A stretch of DNA of 64,000 nucleotides from Sideroxydans lithotrophicus ES-1 (GTDB lineage Bacteria > Pseudomonadota > Gammaproteobacteria > Burkholderiales > Gallionellaceae). Of the stretch, positions 17,314-25,958 are shown one piece after another. The position numbers and the translations under genes were made by a program. The notes below the pieces were generated by a model. It had not been told where the DNA came from, ran no database searches, and saw nothing but the letters and a program-made list of their open reading frames with translations. The stretch's first letter is position 1; the number at the start of each line of letters is the position of its first letter. The stretch is from the NCBI RefSeq assembly GCF_000025705.1, contig NC_013959.1, positions 484,001 through 548,000 of the forward strand, written 5' to 3'.

Positions 17314-17915
17314 CGCAGTGAAAAGAACCGGGTCAATTTTTCGCCGCTCTTCAGCACCAGTTCCACTTCCACTTCTCTGGGCAGTGCGGCATCGGCGACT
17401 GCGGGCGGCCATTGTTTCTCCCAGGTCAGGCGGCTGTTCAGGTAACGCAGGTTGAATTCGCTGACATCTTCCAGCAGGGTGTCCACCGACGGCACATTGT
17501 ACGGGGCGCTATCCAGCGCAGTCCAGCGCAGCAGTTCCAGCCTGTTTTGCCGCAGGCGATAACCGATGCGCTGCGGCGGTAGCGGCACACCATCGGCGTC
17601 GATGCCGCCGCTGCGTGTGAATGCCAGTTGCACATCTTCCAGACTTCCTGTGGCGAATTGCGTGCCAGCAAAGGCAGGGGCTTCCGCGCCGTTCGCCGTT
17701 CGCACCGGACGTTGCAGCACCTGCGCCGTCTCTCCATCCAGTCGCGCAAAGAAACGATCGAGTGATTGCCACTTGCGCGTCTCCTGCCCGGTACGGTCAC
17801 GCGTCTGCGACACCGCGTTCAGGCCGCGATAAGCGGTGACGGCCAGGATGGCGAATACGAACAGTGCGACGAGCAGTTCGATGAGGGTGAAGCCCCTGAT
17901 GGTACGAACCGTCAT
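17310..17915 (-). CDS. gspJ: Type II secretion minor pseudopilin J
   Basis: 201 residues with a prepilin leader cut at IRG^FTLIELLVALFVFAILA (Glu at +5) and a GspJ head domain (GYRLRQNRLELLRW, typical of the family). It forms the pseudopilus tip with GspI and GspK. Overlaps gspI upstream and gspK downstream by four bases. Confidence 0.94.
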   Translation of the reverse strand: MTVRTIRGFTLIELLVALFVFAILAVTAYRGLNAVSQTRDRTGQETRKWQSLDRFFARLDGETAQVLQRPVRTANGAEAPAFAGTQFATGSLEDVQLAFTRSGGIDADGVPLPPQRIGYRLRQNRLELLRWTALDSAPYNVPSVDTLLEDVSEFNLRYLNSRLTWEKQWPPAVADAALPREVEVELVLKSGEKLTRFFSLR

Positions 17916-18286
17916 CGCGGATACTCCGCCAGAAAACCGGTCAGTTCGCGCAACACATGCTTCGCGTCATCCGGTGCGTACACGCTGACGACGATGCGGC
18001 GCATGGTGGGGTTGGGGGTGGCGATGACTTCTTCCTTCCATGGGTAGCTCAGGCCAGCCTGTTTTTCTTCACCGCTCTGGATGCCGGGTGCGGGCCAGTC
18101 GTTGCGCGCCTGATGCAGTGCCAGCCGGTTCTGGGCGACCCATCCGGCGATCACGCGGGTGCGCAATGCCTCGACATGCTGGATGCTGGAACTGGCGGTA
18201 CGCGATACGGCGGCCATGGCGATGGCGAGGATGGCGAGGGCGACGAGGACTTCGAGCAGGGTGAAGCCTTGAGAACGTTTGCTCAT
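17912..18286 (-). CDS. gspI: Type II secretion minor pseudopilin I
   Basis: 124 residues, normal family length. Leader MSKRSQG^FTLLEVLVALAILA with Glu at +5, then the short GspI head containing VAQNRLA. GspI nucleates the tip complex. Overlaps gspH and gspJ by four bases each. Confidence 0.94.
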   Translation of the reverse strand: MSKRSQGFTLLEVLVALAILAIAMAAVSRTASSSIQHVEALRTRVIAGWVAQNRLALHQARNDWPAPGIQSGEEKQAGLSYPWKEEVIATPNPTMRRIVVSVYAPDDAKHVLRELTGFLAEYPR

Positions 18287-18888
18287 GGCGCCTTCCCTGC
18301 CACGACTTCGACCTTGCCCAGTCCATTGCCGACGACATCGGACACCAGATCGTCACTGAGCAGGCTTATCCGGAAATCCTTCGCCGCCAGTTCCGGGCTA
18401 AGCATGACCAGTGCACCGGGTTCGATGCGGCGTCCGTTGAAGCTCACTTCGCCGATGCGCACTGCTTGCGGCAAAACGCGCGGATGCAGCAGGTTGTCAT
18501 GATCGATGCGCACCCATTCGCCTTCCCTGGTGCGCGTCCAGAAGCGGTAGCTGTTGCCGGTGCCGGACCATGCCAGCGGCTGGCCGCCTGCCTGCGAACT
18601 CGTCGCGCCGCCTTCCATCAGCAGGGCGAGCCGCTGCGATTCCTCGTGCAACACCGTCTGCGGATTCGGCATCAGTTGCAGCGTCGCTACCGTGAGCATG
18701 ATGCTGGCGATGACCAGCGCAACGAGCATCTCCAGTAGCGTGAAGCCGCATACTCGATCAAAAGGATTTGTTGAGGGTGTAGGAACTCGCCAAACAGCCG
18801 TTCTTGTCGAGCCTGTCGAAACATGAATGGCCTTTTGGCCTTCGACAAGCTCAGGCCGAACGGAGTCAAGGTTCGTTCCGTTGCGCAT
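18283..18888 (-). CDS. gspH: Type II secretion minor pseudopilin H with repeat-expanded leader
   Basis: 201 residues from the ATG at 18888 (a GTG at 18909 is an alternative without a ribosome site). The mature N-terminus is normal (VCG^FTLLEMLVALVIAS), followed by a GspH head. The leader before the cleavage site, however, is 48 residues long, where 6-30 is usual, and 22 of these residues (about VRPELVEG to STGSTRT) come from an inserted inverted-repeat element at 18798-18863. The frame stays open, so the gene may still work if the peptidase PilD accepts a long leader. No ATG, GTG or TTG lies in frame between the repeat and the cleavage site. Confidence 0.88.
   Translation of the reverse strand: MRNGTNLDSVRPELVEGQKAIHVSTGSTRTAVWRVPTPSTNPFDRVCGFTLLEMLVALVIASIMLTVATLQLMPNPQTVLHEESQRLALLMEGGATSSQAGGQPLAWSGTGNSYRFWTRTREGEWVRIDHDNLLHPRVLPQAVRIGEVSFNGRRIEPGALVMLSPELAAKDFRISLLSDDLVSDVVGNGLGKVEVVAGKAP
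18798..18863. repeat. Dispersed inverted-repeat element inside the gspH leader
   Basis: Outer arms CCGTTC/GAACGG, inner arms GAGCCTGTCGAA/TTCGACAAGCTC (11 of 12 matching), and a short GGCCTTTTGGCC palindrome at the centre. The same half-unit, CTGAGCCTGTCGAAGG, recurs near 20898-20914, so this is a repeated element of the genome. Confidence 0.8.
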
Positions 18889-18896
18889 CGATCTCT

Positions 18897-19337
18897 TCAG
18901 TCCTGCCACGATCCGATGTCGGCGTCGTTGCCTTCACCGCCGCTGGTCTTGTCCGCACCCAGGCTGAACACGTCGATCGCGCCGTGCACGCCCGGCTGCA
19001 GGTACTGGTAAGGTGTGCCCCACGGATCTTTCGGTACGCGGTCGAGGTAGCCTTCGCTTTTCCAGTTGGCCGGAATGGGCGAGATGGTGGGTTTCTTCAC
19101 CAGGGCGGTCAGCCCCTGTTCCGTGGTGGGATAGCGCTGGTTGTCGAGTTTGTAGAGGTTGAGCGCCTGGGTGATGGTGGCGATGTCCTGCTTGGCGGCG
19201 GTGATGCGCGCCTCGTCCGGACGGCTCATCACCTTGGGTACGATCAGCGCTGCCAGCACGCCGATGATGAGGACGACGACCATGATCTCGATCAGGGTGA
19301 AGCCTTGCGCAAGGCGGGTTGAGAAACGAGTTTTCAT
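18897..19337 (-). CDS. gspG: Type II secretion major pseudopilin G
   Basis: 146 residues, standard length. Leader cut at LAQG^[14 protein letters not shown] with Glu at +5; the head has [17 protein letters not shown] and the family C-terminus (DPWGTPYQY, then [12 protein letters not shown] with calcium ligands). It builds the pseudopilus shaft. Between it and gspF lies a 168-base gap of hairpin repeats, and it runs into gspH by a short overlap. Confidence 0.97.
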   Translation of the reverse strand: MKTRFSTRLAQGFTLIEIMVVVLIIGVLAALIVPKVMSRPDEARITAAKQDIATITQALNLYKLDNQRYPTTEQGLTALVKKPTISPIPANWKSEGYLDRVPKDPWGTPYQYLQPGVHGAIDVFSLGADKTSGGEGNDADIGSWQD

Positions 19338-19369
19338 TACTTTCCTTTCTTTAGAAACAAAGTTTCATC

Positions 19370-19480
19370 CCCTCTCCCGCGGGCGGGAGAGGGTTAGGGA
19401 GAGGGGCGTTGCGAACAAGCAAAATGGCTTCAATGTAACGACCCTCATCCCCAGCCCTTTCCCCGCCTGCGGGGGAAGGG
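19370..19480. repeat. Pair of GC-rich hairpin repeats between gspF and gspG
   Basis: The first hairpin has perfect 10-bp arms (CCCTCTCCCG at 19370-19379 and CGGGAGAGGG at 19384-19393). The second (about 19455-19480) pairs CCCTTTCCCCGC with GCGGGGGAAGGG with one bulge. The same kind of element recurs at 32998-33066. They fill nearly all of the gene-free gap in the operon and could end or protect the gspF transcript. Confidence 0.75.
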
Positions 19481-19505
19481 AGCAAGTCGGTTAAGGCTTT
19501 CATCA

Positions 19506-20729
19506 TCACTTCACCATCTGGTTCATCTGGATGATGGGCAGCAGGATCGCCAGCACGATCAGCAACACCACCGCCCCCATGAACAGGATGAGCACAGGTT
19601 CGAGGATGGAAGCGAGCGTACTGGTGAAACCGGAAACTTCCTGCGTCTGCTGCTTGGCGACGCGGTCCAGCATGGTGTCGAGGCGGCCGCTTTGCTCGCC
19701 GCTGGCGATGAGGTGGACCAGCACCGGCGGGAACAGACCGGAGGCGGCAAGTGCGCGGCTCAGCGTCGCACCTTCGCGTACTTTCGCTGCGGCATCTTCC
19801 AGCGCTCGGCGCATCGGCAGATTGCTGACCACGCCGCAGGCGGCGTTGAGTGCGGTGAGCAGGCCGACGCCGCTGCCGACCAGGATCGACAGCGTGCTGG
19901 CCATGCGCGCGGTGTTGTTGCCGCGGATCAGCTTGCCGACGATGGGCAGGCGCAGCAGCTTGAGATGCAGCTGGAAGCGCAATGTCTCCTGCTGCAAGGC
20001 ACGCTGCACACCGAAGCCGCCGAGAACGAAAAAGACGATCAGGTAAAGCCAGGTGGCGGAGAGCAGATCGCTCAATCCGATCAGTGCGCGGGTGAGGAAT
20101 GGCAGCGCCTGATGCGTCTGCTGGAACACTTCCACTACGGGCGGCACGACGAAGATCAGCAAGCCGCCGACCACGAGCACGGCGACTGTGACGACGATGG
20201 CGGGGTAGATCATCGCCAGGCCGATCTTTTGCTGCAATGCCTGCTGTCCCTCGGAATAGGTGGCGAGCCTGTCCATCACCGTGGCGAGTTCGCCGGACTC
20301 TTCACCCGCATTGATGAGTGCGCGGTGGATCTCGGGGAAGGTGTCGCGATGCTTTTCCATGGCGCGCGCCAACGTGTTACCGGCGAGCACTTCCGAACGC
20401 ATGGTGGCGAGCACTTGGCGCATGGCGGGGTTGTCGCCCTGCTCGATCAGTACCGCCAGCGCCTGCTCCAGCGGCAAGCCCGCTTCGAGCAGTGTGGCGA
20501 ACTGGCGCAGCATGAGGCTGACTTCGGACAGCGAGATGCGTTTGCGGAACGGCAGGTTCCAGCTGCGCGTACCGCTCGGGGCGAGAGATTCGGACAGAGA
20601 TTGCAGCTCGACCACGAACAGGCCTTTGTCGCGCAACTGGGTGCGCGCGAGGCGGGCCGAGTCGGCTTCGATCATGCCGGTGCTGGTTTTGCCTGCTGCG
20701 TCTAGCGCGTTGTAGTGGAAGGCGGCCAT
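19506..20729 (-). CDS. gspF: Type II secretion inner-membrane platform protein F
   Basis: 407 residues with the two repeated GspF cytoplasmic domains, each followed by membrane helices (about 170-195, 222-245 and 375-400). Visible family motifs are LRQFATLLEAGLPLEQAL in the first repeat and MASTLSILVGSGVGLLTAL in the second. It is the polytopic platform core that contacts the ATPase. It is set off from gspE by a 269-base gap containing a MITE-like element and may need its own promoter. Confidence 0.96.
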   Translation of the reverse strand: MAAFHYNALDAAGKTSTGMIEADSARLARTQLRDKGLFVVELQSLSESLAPSGTRSWNLPFRKRISLSEVSLMLRQFATLLEAGLPLEQALAVLIEQGDNPAMRQVLATMRSEVLAGNTLARAMEKHRDTFPEIHRALINAGEESGELATVMDRLATYSEGQQALQQKIGLAMIYPAIVVTVAVLVVGGLLIFVVPPVVEVFQQTHQALPFLTRALIGLSDLLSATWLYLIVFFVLGGFGVQRALQQETLRFQLHLKLLRLPIVGKLIRGNNTARMASTLSILVGSGVGLLTALNAACGVVSNLPMRRALEDAAAKVREGATLSRALAASGLFPPVLVHLIASGEQSGRLDTMLDRVAKQQTQEVSGFTSTLASILEPVLILFMGAVVLLIVLAILLPIIQMNQMVK

Positions 20730-20764
20730 GGGTTGGATATTGTAAAAATCAAAAACAAAAATTA

Positions 20765-20975
20765 GCCACAGAGTACACAGAGTACACAGAGAAAGTATGT
20801 ACCGTCATTCCGGCGCAGGCCGGAATCCAGCTTGTCAAAAACCGGCGCGCTTTGCGCGCCACTGGATGTCGGCTTGGCCGAAGGTCAGTTTATCCTGAGC
20901 CTGTCGAAGGGTCGGTATGACGGGGTTCGCAGTGTTAGTTCAGGTTTTCTCTGTGATCTCAGTGTCCTCTGTGGC
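20765..20975. mobile_element. MITE-like element between gspE and gspF
   Basis: Thirty-base terminal inverted repeats, 20765-20794 and 20946-20975, match at 26 of 30 positions; both start GCCACAGAG and end CACAGAGAAA when read inward. Inside are a second inverted pair (CCGTCAT near 20801 and ATGACGG near 20918), a CATTCCGGCGC...GCCGGAATCC palindrome, and a half unit of the gspH repeat. No coding sequence is evident. The nesting suggests a composite of small repeats. Confidence 0.75.
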
Positions 20976-20998
20976 AAACAGGTTCTGGGTTTTACGAA

Positions 20999-22489
20999 TC
21001 AATCCCGCGTCACGCGGATCACTTCTTCCAGCGAGGTATCCCCCGAAACCACCCAGCGCATGCCATCGTCACGCAGGTTCAGCATCCCATTCTTCATCGC
21101 ATAGTCGCGCAAGTGCTGCTCGCTTGCGCGCGAGTGGATCATGCTGCGCAGCGAGTCATCCACTTCCAGCAACTCATAGATGCCGGTGCGGCCGCGATAG
21201 CCGGTCTGGTTGCAATTGGCGCAGCCGGCCGGGCGGTAGATCACTGTCGGCTTACCGTAGCGTGCGAGCAACGCCAGTTCCGCTTCGTCCGGTGCATAAG
21301 CCTCGCGACAATCCGGGCACAGGCGGCGCACCAGCCGTTGCGCTAGCACGCCGACGATGCTGGAAGAGAGCAGGAAGGGTTCCACGCCCATGTCGGTGAG
21401 GCGGGTGACGGCACTGACGGTATCGTTGGTGTGCAACGTGGCGAGTACCAGGTGGCCGGTGAGGCTGGACTGCACTGCGATCTGCGCGGTCTCGAGGTCG
21501 CGGATCTCGCCGATCATGATCACGTCCGGGTCCTGGCGCAGGATGGCGCGCAGGGCTCGCGCAAAGCTCATGTCGATGCGCGGGTTCACCTGGGTCTGGC
21601 TGATGCCGTCGAGGTCGTATTCCACCGGGTCTTCCACCGTCATCACGTTGGTGACGGTCGCGTCGATGCACGACAACGCCGCATACAGGGTAGTGGTCTT
21701 GCCTGAACCGGTCGGCCCGGTGACCAGCACGATGCCGTGCGGCTGGTTGGTGAGCCGCATCATGGCTTCAAGAGCGGCCGCACTCATGCCTAGTCTGGTG
21801 AGGTCGAGGCGTCCCGCTTCCTTGTCGAGGAGCCTCATGACTACGCGCTCGCCATGCCCTGTGGGCAACGTCGAGACGCGCACATCTACGGGGCGACCTG
21901 CCAGACGCAAGGCGATGCGGCCGTCCTGCGGCAGGCGCTTTTCGGCGATGTCGAGATCGGCCATGACCTTGATGCGCGACACCAACGCGGCATGCAGTGC
22001 GCGGTGCGGCTCGGCGATATCCTTCAGGGTGCCGTCGAGACGGAAGCGCACCACCGAGCGTGTCTCGAATGGCTCGATGTGGATGTCGGAAGCGTTGTCG
22101 CGCACGGCCTGGGCCAGCAGCGCATTGATCATGCGGATGACCGGCGCGTCGTTCTCCGATTCGAGCAGGTCGGCGGATCTGGGCAGGTCGTGCAGCAGCA
22201 TGGACAGGTCCATGTCCTGCTCGGCATCGTCGAGCAGCGTGGCGGTGGATTCATCGGCCTGCGAATAGGCACCGCTCAGGATGCGCTCGAACTCTTCCGT
22301 ATCGACCAGCGTGGCGTCGAGCGGCAACGCGAGCTGGCGCATCACTTCGGCAATGGCTTCCGGCTTCGCATCGCGGCGCACGGCAAGTACCGCGCGTTCA
22401 TCGCAATCGGTCAGCACCACGCCTTGCGTCCTGGCGAAGGTGTAGGGCAGGCGGCGCGCAGCGCGGCGATTGATCGCGGTCTGGCTCAC
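20999..22489 (-). CDS. gspE: Type II secretion ATPase E
   Basis: 496 residues. An N-terminal GspE domain (about 1-130) is followed by the ATPase: Walker A GPTGSGKTTTLYAAL, Asp box VEDPVEY, Walker B-like DVIMIGEIRD, His box TGHLVLATLHTN, and a four-cysteine zinc finger LCPDC...CANCNQTGYRGR. It powers pseudopilus assembly at the cytoplasmic face through GspL. The start is a GTG overlapping the gspD stop. A second PilB/GspE-type ATPase with a GAF domain lies at 58139. Confidence 0.97.
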   Translation of the reverse strand: MSQTAINRRAARRLPYTFARTQGVVLTDCDERAVLAVRRDAKPEAIAEVMRQLALPLDATLVDTEEFERILSGAYSQADESTATLLDDAEQDMDLSMLLHDLPRSADLLESENDAPVIRMINALLAQAVRDNASDIHIEPFETRSVVRFRLDGTLKDIAEPHRALHAALVSRIKVMADLDIAEKRLPQDGRIALRLAGRPVDVRVSTLPTGHGERVVMRLLDKEAGRLDLTRLGMSAAALEAMMRLTNQPHGIVLVTGPTGSGKTTTLYAALSCIDATVTNVMTVEDPVEYDLDGISQTQVNPRIDMSFARALRAILRQDPDVIMIGEIRDLETAQIAVQSSLTGHLVLATLHTNDTVSAVTRLTDMGVEPFLLSSSIVGVLAQRLVRRLCPDCREAYAPDEAELALLARYGKPTVIYRPAGCANCNQTGYRGRTGIYELLEVDDSLRSMIHSRASEQHLRDYAMKNGMLNLRDDGMRWVVSGDTSLEEVIRVTRD

Positions 22490-24558
22490 GGCTGCGGGAG
22501 TCGATCGGGGGGAGACGCTGCGACCGGTGCGCTGGCGGATTGGGTCGGTGCGGCTGCAGGTGCGCTCGCGGCTTCGGTAGAACTTGCAGCAGAGACCGGC
22601 TTTTCCGGCAGGGGCGGCAGCGATTTGTCCTTGTCGTCGTTCGGTAATATCCAGTGGTCTGGCATGCGCGCGTCCTCGCGCTTCTTGTTCATCTGTTCGT
22701 AAAAGTTGTCGGTGAGCTGCTGGTAGCTGTTCTGCTGATACATGATGTAGGGGCGGATGAACACCATCAGGTTGGTCTTGGTGTGCTGCCGTGTGTCGTA
22801 GCGGAACAGGCTGCCGAGAATGGGAATGTCGCCGAGCAGCGGTGTCTTGCTCTGCACATCGTTGACCGAGTCCTGGATCAAACCGCCCAGCACCACGATC
22901 TGGTTGTCGTCCACCAGGATGTTGGATTCGATGGAGCGTTTGTTCGTGATCAGGCCCGAGGTCGAGGAGGATGAGGAAGGAAGCACGCTCGACACTTCCT
23001 GGTAGATCTGCAGCTTCACCGTGCCGCCCTGCATGATCTGCGGCTTGATCTTCAGCGTCAGGCCGACGTCCTTGCGTTCGATGGTCTGGAACGGTGTGGC
23101 GGTGGTGGCAGAACCAGTCTGCGCGTACTGGCCGGTGATGAAGGGGACGTTCTGGCCGACCACGATCTTGGCCTCTTCGTTGTCCAGGGTCATCAGATTG
23201 GGTTCGGACAGGATGTTGGCGTTGGTGTCCGTTTCTAGCGCACGCGCCAGCATGCCGAGATTGAGCACGGTACCGACACCGGGGATGGTGGTGGTGCCGT
23301 TCACGATGCCGATGTTCAGCCCCTGGTTCACCGTACTCAGGTTATTTGCCGCATCGATGATGTTGTTGCCGCTGGCGACGCTGCCGAAGTTGGTGCCGCC
23401 GATGATGTGTGCGCCGCTCTTGGATGCACCCACCAGATTCTGCCACTGCACGCCGAACTCGGCAGCCTTGTCTGCAGTCACCTCGACGATCAGCGCTTCC
23501 ACGAATATCTGCGGGCGGCGCACATCCAGTTTGTCGATCACGGAACGGAGGTTGTTATAGATCGGTTCCGAGGCGGTGACGATGAGCGCGTTGGAAGAGG
23601 GGTCGGCCTGGATCATGCCGGTGCTGGATGTTGCGACACCGGCTGACTGCGGCACAGTGCTCGGTGCAGCGGGCGGGGCCGTCTCGCCACTCAACACCGA
23701 GCGCAGGGTCTGTGCGAGTTTGGTCGCATCGGCATTTTTCAGTTGCACTACATGGATATTGCCGGGTGTGTTGGCAGCGCTGTCCAGTTTGGTGACCAAT
23801 TCCTTGACGCGGGCGATGCGGCCGGGGTTGCCCGAGCGCAGCAGCAGTCCGTTGGTGCGACTGTCTGCCAGCAGCACGAAACGCTGGTTGTCGTCGCCGC
23901 CGGATTGGGAAGCTGCCGCCTCGGGCATCAGGCGATTGATGATGTTGGCGAGATCGACCGCGGAAGCGTGTTTGACGGGAATGACGATAGGCGCATCCGC
24001 GCTGGGCTGGTCGATGGAGTCGATGAGCTTGTCGATACGCCTGACGCTGCTGGCATAGTCGGTGACCACCAGCGCATTGCTGGCAGGATAGGCGACCACC
24101 ACGCTGTTCGGCGAGATCATCGGACGCACGACGTTGACCAGTTGCGAAGCAGATTCGTATTTCAGCACGAACACATGGGTGACCAGCTTGTCGCCGCGGC
24201 CCTGTGCCAGCGAATCGATATGCTGTTTCGCTTCCGCCTCGGGAATGATCTGGGTCACGCCATTGGATTCCACTGCCGCATAGCCCTGCAGGCGCAGGGC
24301 CGAGAGCAGGATGTCGTAGCCCAGCGCGGGCGAGACTGGGGTGGCGGAAACGATATTGATGGTGCCTTTCACGCGCGGATCGACGAGGAAATTCTTCTTG
24401 GAGATCTGCGAGATGGCGCGGATGACTTCCTGGATGTCGGCATTGACGAAATTCAGCGTGACCAGTTCGTCTTCCTTCTTTTCCGCATGGCAGGGTGCCG
24501 CGACGAAGATCGCCAGGCTGAATATCAGCAATGAGCGCAGCGCGATACTGTTGATCAA
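22486..24558 (-). CDS. gspD: Type II secretion secretin D
   Basis: 690 residues: signal peptide ending in CHAEKK, N0 domain (TLNFVNADIQEVIRAIS), repeated N1-N3 domains (about 110-380) and the C-terminal secretin barrel with VPFITGQYAQTG and the VVLGGLI signature. It forms the outer-membrane gate. The last 50 residues are rich in Pro, Ala and Ser. No lipobox, so targeting may need a pilotin or C-terminal S-domain. Overlaps gspC and gspE by four bases. Confidence 0.96.
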   Translation of the reverse strand: MINSIALRSLLIFSLAIFVAAPCHAEKKEDELVTLNFVNADIQEVIRAISQISKKNFLVDPRVKGTINIVSATPVSPALGYDILLSALRLQGYAAVESNGVTQIIPEAEAKQHIDSLAQGRGDKLVTHVFVLKYESASQLVNVVRPMISPNSVVVAYPASNALVVTDYASSVRRIDKLIDSIDQPSADAPIVIPVKHASAVDLANIINRLMPEAAASQSGGDDNQRFVLLADSRTNGLLLRSGNPGRIARVKELVTKLDSAANTPGNIHVVQLKNADATKLAQTLRSVLSGETAPPAAPSTVPQSAGVATSSTGMIQADPSSNALIVTASEPIYNNLRSVIDKLDVRRPQIFVEALIVEVTADKAAEFGVQWQNLVGASKSGAHIIGGTNFGSVASGNNIIDAANNLSTVNQGLNIGIVNGTTTIPGVGTVLNLGMLARALETDTNANILSEPNLMTLDNEEAKIVVGQNVPFITGQYAQTGSATTATPFQTIERKDVGLTLKIKPQIMQGGTVKLQIYQEVSSVLPSSSSSTSGLITNKRSIESNILVDDNQIVVLGGLIQDSVNDVQSKTPLLGDIPILGSLFRYDTRQHTKTNLMVFIRPYIMYQQNSYQQLTDNFYEQMNKKREDARMPDHWILPNDDKDKSLPPLPEKPVSAASSTEAASAPAAAPTQSASAPVAASPPDRLPQP

Positions 24559-25130
24559 TGTCTTCCCCTTGTCATGTCTTGCTGCTGTTGCTGCAGCATC
24601 GCCCGTTGTTCGGGTGTGAGCCGGTCCAGCACCCGTTGTTGTATTTTTGTCGCTGGCGACAGGTCGTCGCGAAGCCGGTTGTTATCCTGCACCGGGGTGA
24701 TGCCGCCGGTTGCGGTTGGAATCTTGACCAGGTCGACACGCTGCCGTGCACCGTTGCGCTCCAGTATCACATAGTCTGCATGCGTTTCGGCCAGGCGTAT
24801 CCCCGGCACCACTTGGTTTCCTACGGCCACACCGACCTGTCCCGATTCGGTCTGCATGACGGCAAAACCGTTTTCCCCGGCAGCGAAGATACCGACGGGA
24901 CGGATGCCGTTAAGCGAAGCGGACGATGTGGAGGTATTGACCGTGCCGAACAACTGTTCGGCATGATCCGATCGGGATGCGATCGCCGAGGCGGGAACGG
25001 CATGTTCGGCAGGGGCGAACAGCACCCAGGCATGTTTTGCCAATAACAGCATTGCCAGCAGGCCGCCCCAGAGCGGCCAGTTCATCCAGAGTCTGGCAGG
25101 TGCTGCAAAAACCTTGCTGGCCAACGACAT
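24555..25130 (-). CDS. gspC: Type II secretion system protein C
   Basis: 191 residues: one membrane helix (about 17-37) followed by a homology-region (HR) domain (about 60-130, with FAVMQTESGQVGVAVGNQVVPGIRLAE) that contacts the secretin. The C-terminal part is short and Gln-rich and has no PDZ domain, unlike longer GspC proteins. It links the inner-membrane platform to GspD. First gene of the operon; GAGGGG stands at a proper distance before its ATG. Confidence 0.9.
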   Translation of the reverse strand: MSLASKVFAAPARLWMNWPLWGGLLAMLLLAKHAWVLFAPAEHAVPASAIASRSDHAEQLFGTVNTSTSSASLNGIRPVGIFAAGENGFAVMQTESGQVGVAVGNQVVPGIRLAETHADYVILERNGARQRVDLVKIPTATGGITPVQDNNRLRDDLSPATKIQQRVLDRLTPEQRAMLQQQQQDMTRGRH

Positions 25131-25157
25131 GCGGCATCCCCTCGTATGCGGACGGCG

Positions 25158-25166
25158 AATATAGCA
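25158..25166 (-). promoter_or_regulatory. Extended -10 promoter for the gsp operon
   Basis: The minus strand reads TGCTATATT, an extended -10 element, about 28 bases before the gspC ATG. GACGGCGAA occurs on both sides (25151-25159 and 25175-25183) as a direct repeat with 24-base period, which could be a regulator site. A -35 box is not obvious. Confidence 0.45.
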
Positions 25167-25209
25167 TACCTGCAGACGGCGAAAGCAGGCTGGCCGGGCG
25201 TGCGAGGGG

Positions 25210-25956
25210 TCAGCGCAGCTTGTTCGCCAGCAGCATGATTCCGCCGCTCAACATCATCGCCCAGACGATGGCAGCTCCCGTCGGCAGGTCGAACCAGACC
25301 GACAGCAACAGGCCCAGTGCATAGCCCGCGATGCCGACCGCAAATGCGTAGTGATACCGCCTTCTGCTCTGGCGCCAGGTCACCACCGCGGGCAGGATCA
25401 GGCTGGCGAACACCAGGTAGATGCCGACCAGCTGCACCGAGGCGGTGATGGCGATGGCGAACAGCGCGTAGAAACCGAAATAGCCCAGACGCTGGCGGGA
25501 GCCTTTCCAGATGGCGAGCAGGACGACCGTGAGCAGTGCGGTGGCGATCAGTTGCGTGTCGTTCACCCAGAGTATCTGGCCGACCAGCAGGTCCTTCAGG
25601 TGTTCGCCGGCATGCACGTCATGGCTCATCAGCAGGATGCCGAGCGTGGCCGAAAGCACGAAGGTCAGGCCGATACAGGCTTCTTTCACGTCCGGCAAGT
25701 TCCGCTCGATCCATGCCAGCAAAGCCGCTCCGCACAGCGCGCTGGTGGCGGCGATGAGCTGCACCAGCAGCGGATGTTCGGTGAGGTCGAGCAAGCCGGC
25801 GATGATGACGCCGAGTCCGGCGATCTGCGCCACGGCGAGGTCGGCGAAGACCACGCCGCGCTGCAGCACACGCATGCCGAACGGGATGTGCGTGGCGAGC
25901 ACCAGCAGACCCGCGATGAAGGCGGGCAGGACGATGTCGAGTTCGATGCTGTTCAT
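25210..25956 (-). CDS. Metal (zinc/manganese-type) ABC transporter permease
   Basis: 248 residues with about seven to eight membrane helices, of the ZnuB/MntB (ABC-3) family; hallmark pieces are VVFADLAVAQIAGLG near residue 35 and GIYLVFASLILPA near 180. It would be the membrane channel of a high-affinity metal importer working with the binding protein just upstream, two bases away. No ATPase gene of the znuC type is present anywhere in this window, so the energising subunit must lie elsewhere. Confidence 0.9.
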   Translation of the reverse strand: MNSIELDIVLPAFIAGLLVLATHIPFGMRVLQRGVVFADLAVAQIAGLGVIIAGLLDLTEHPLLVQLIAATSALCGAALLAWIERNLPDVKEACIGLTFVLSATLGILLMSHDVHAGEHLKDLLVGQILWVNDTQLIATALLTVVLLAIWKGSRQRLGYFGFYALFAIAITASVQLVGIYLVFASLILPAVVTWRQSRRRYHYAFAVGIAGYALGLLLSVWFDLPTGAAIVWAMMLSGGIMLLANKLR

Positions 25957-25958
25957 GG

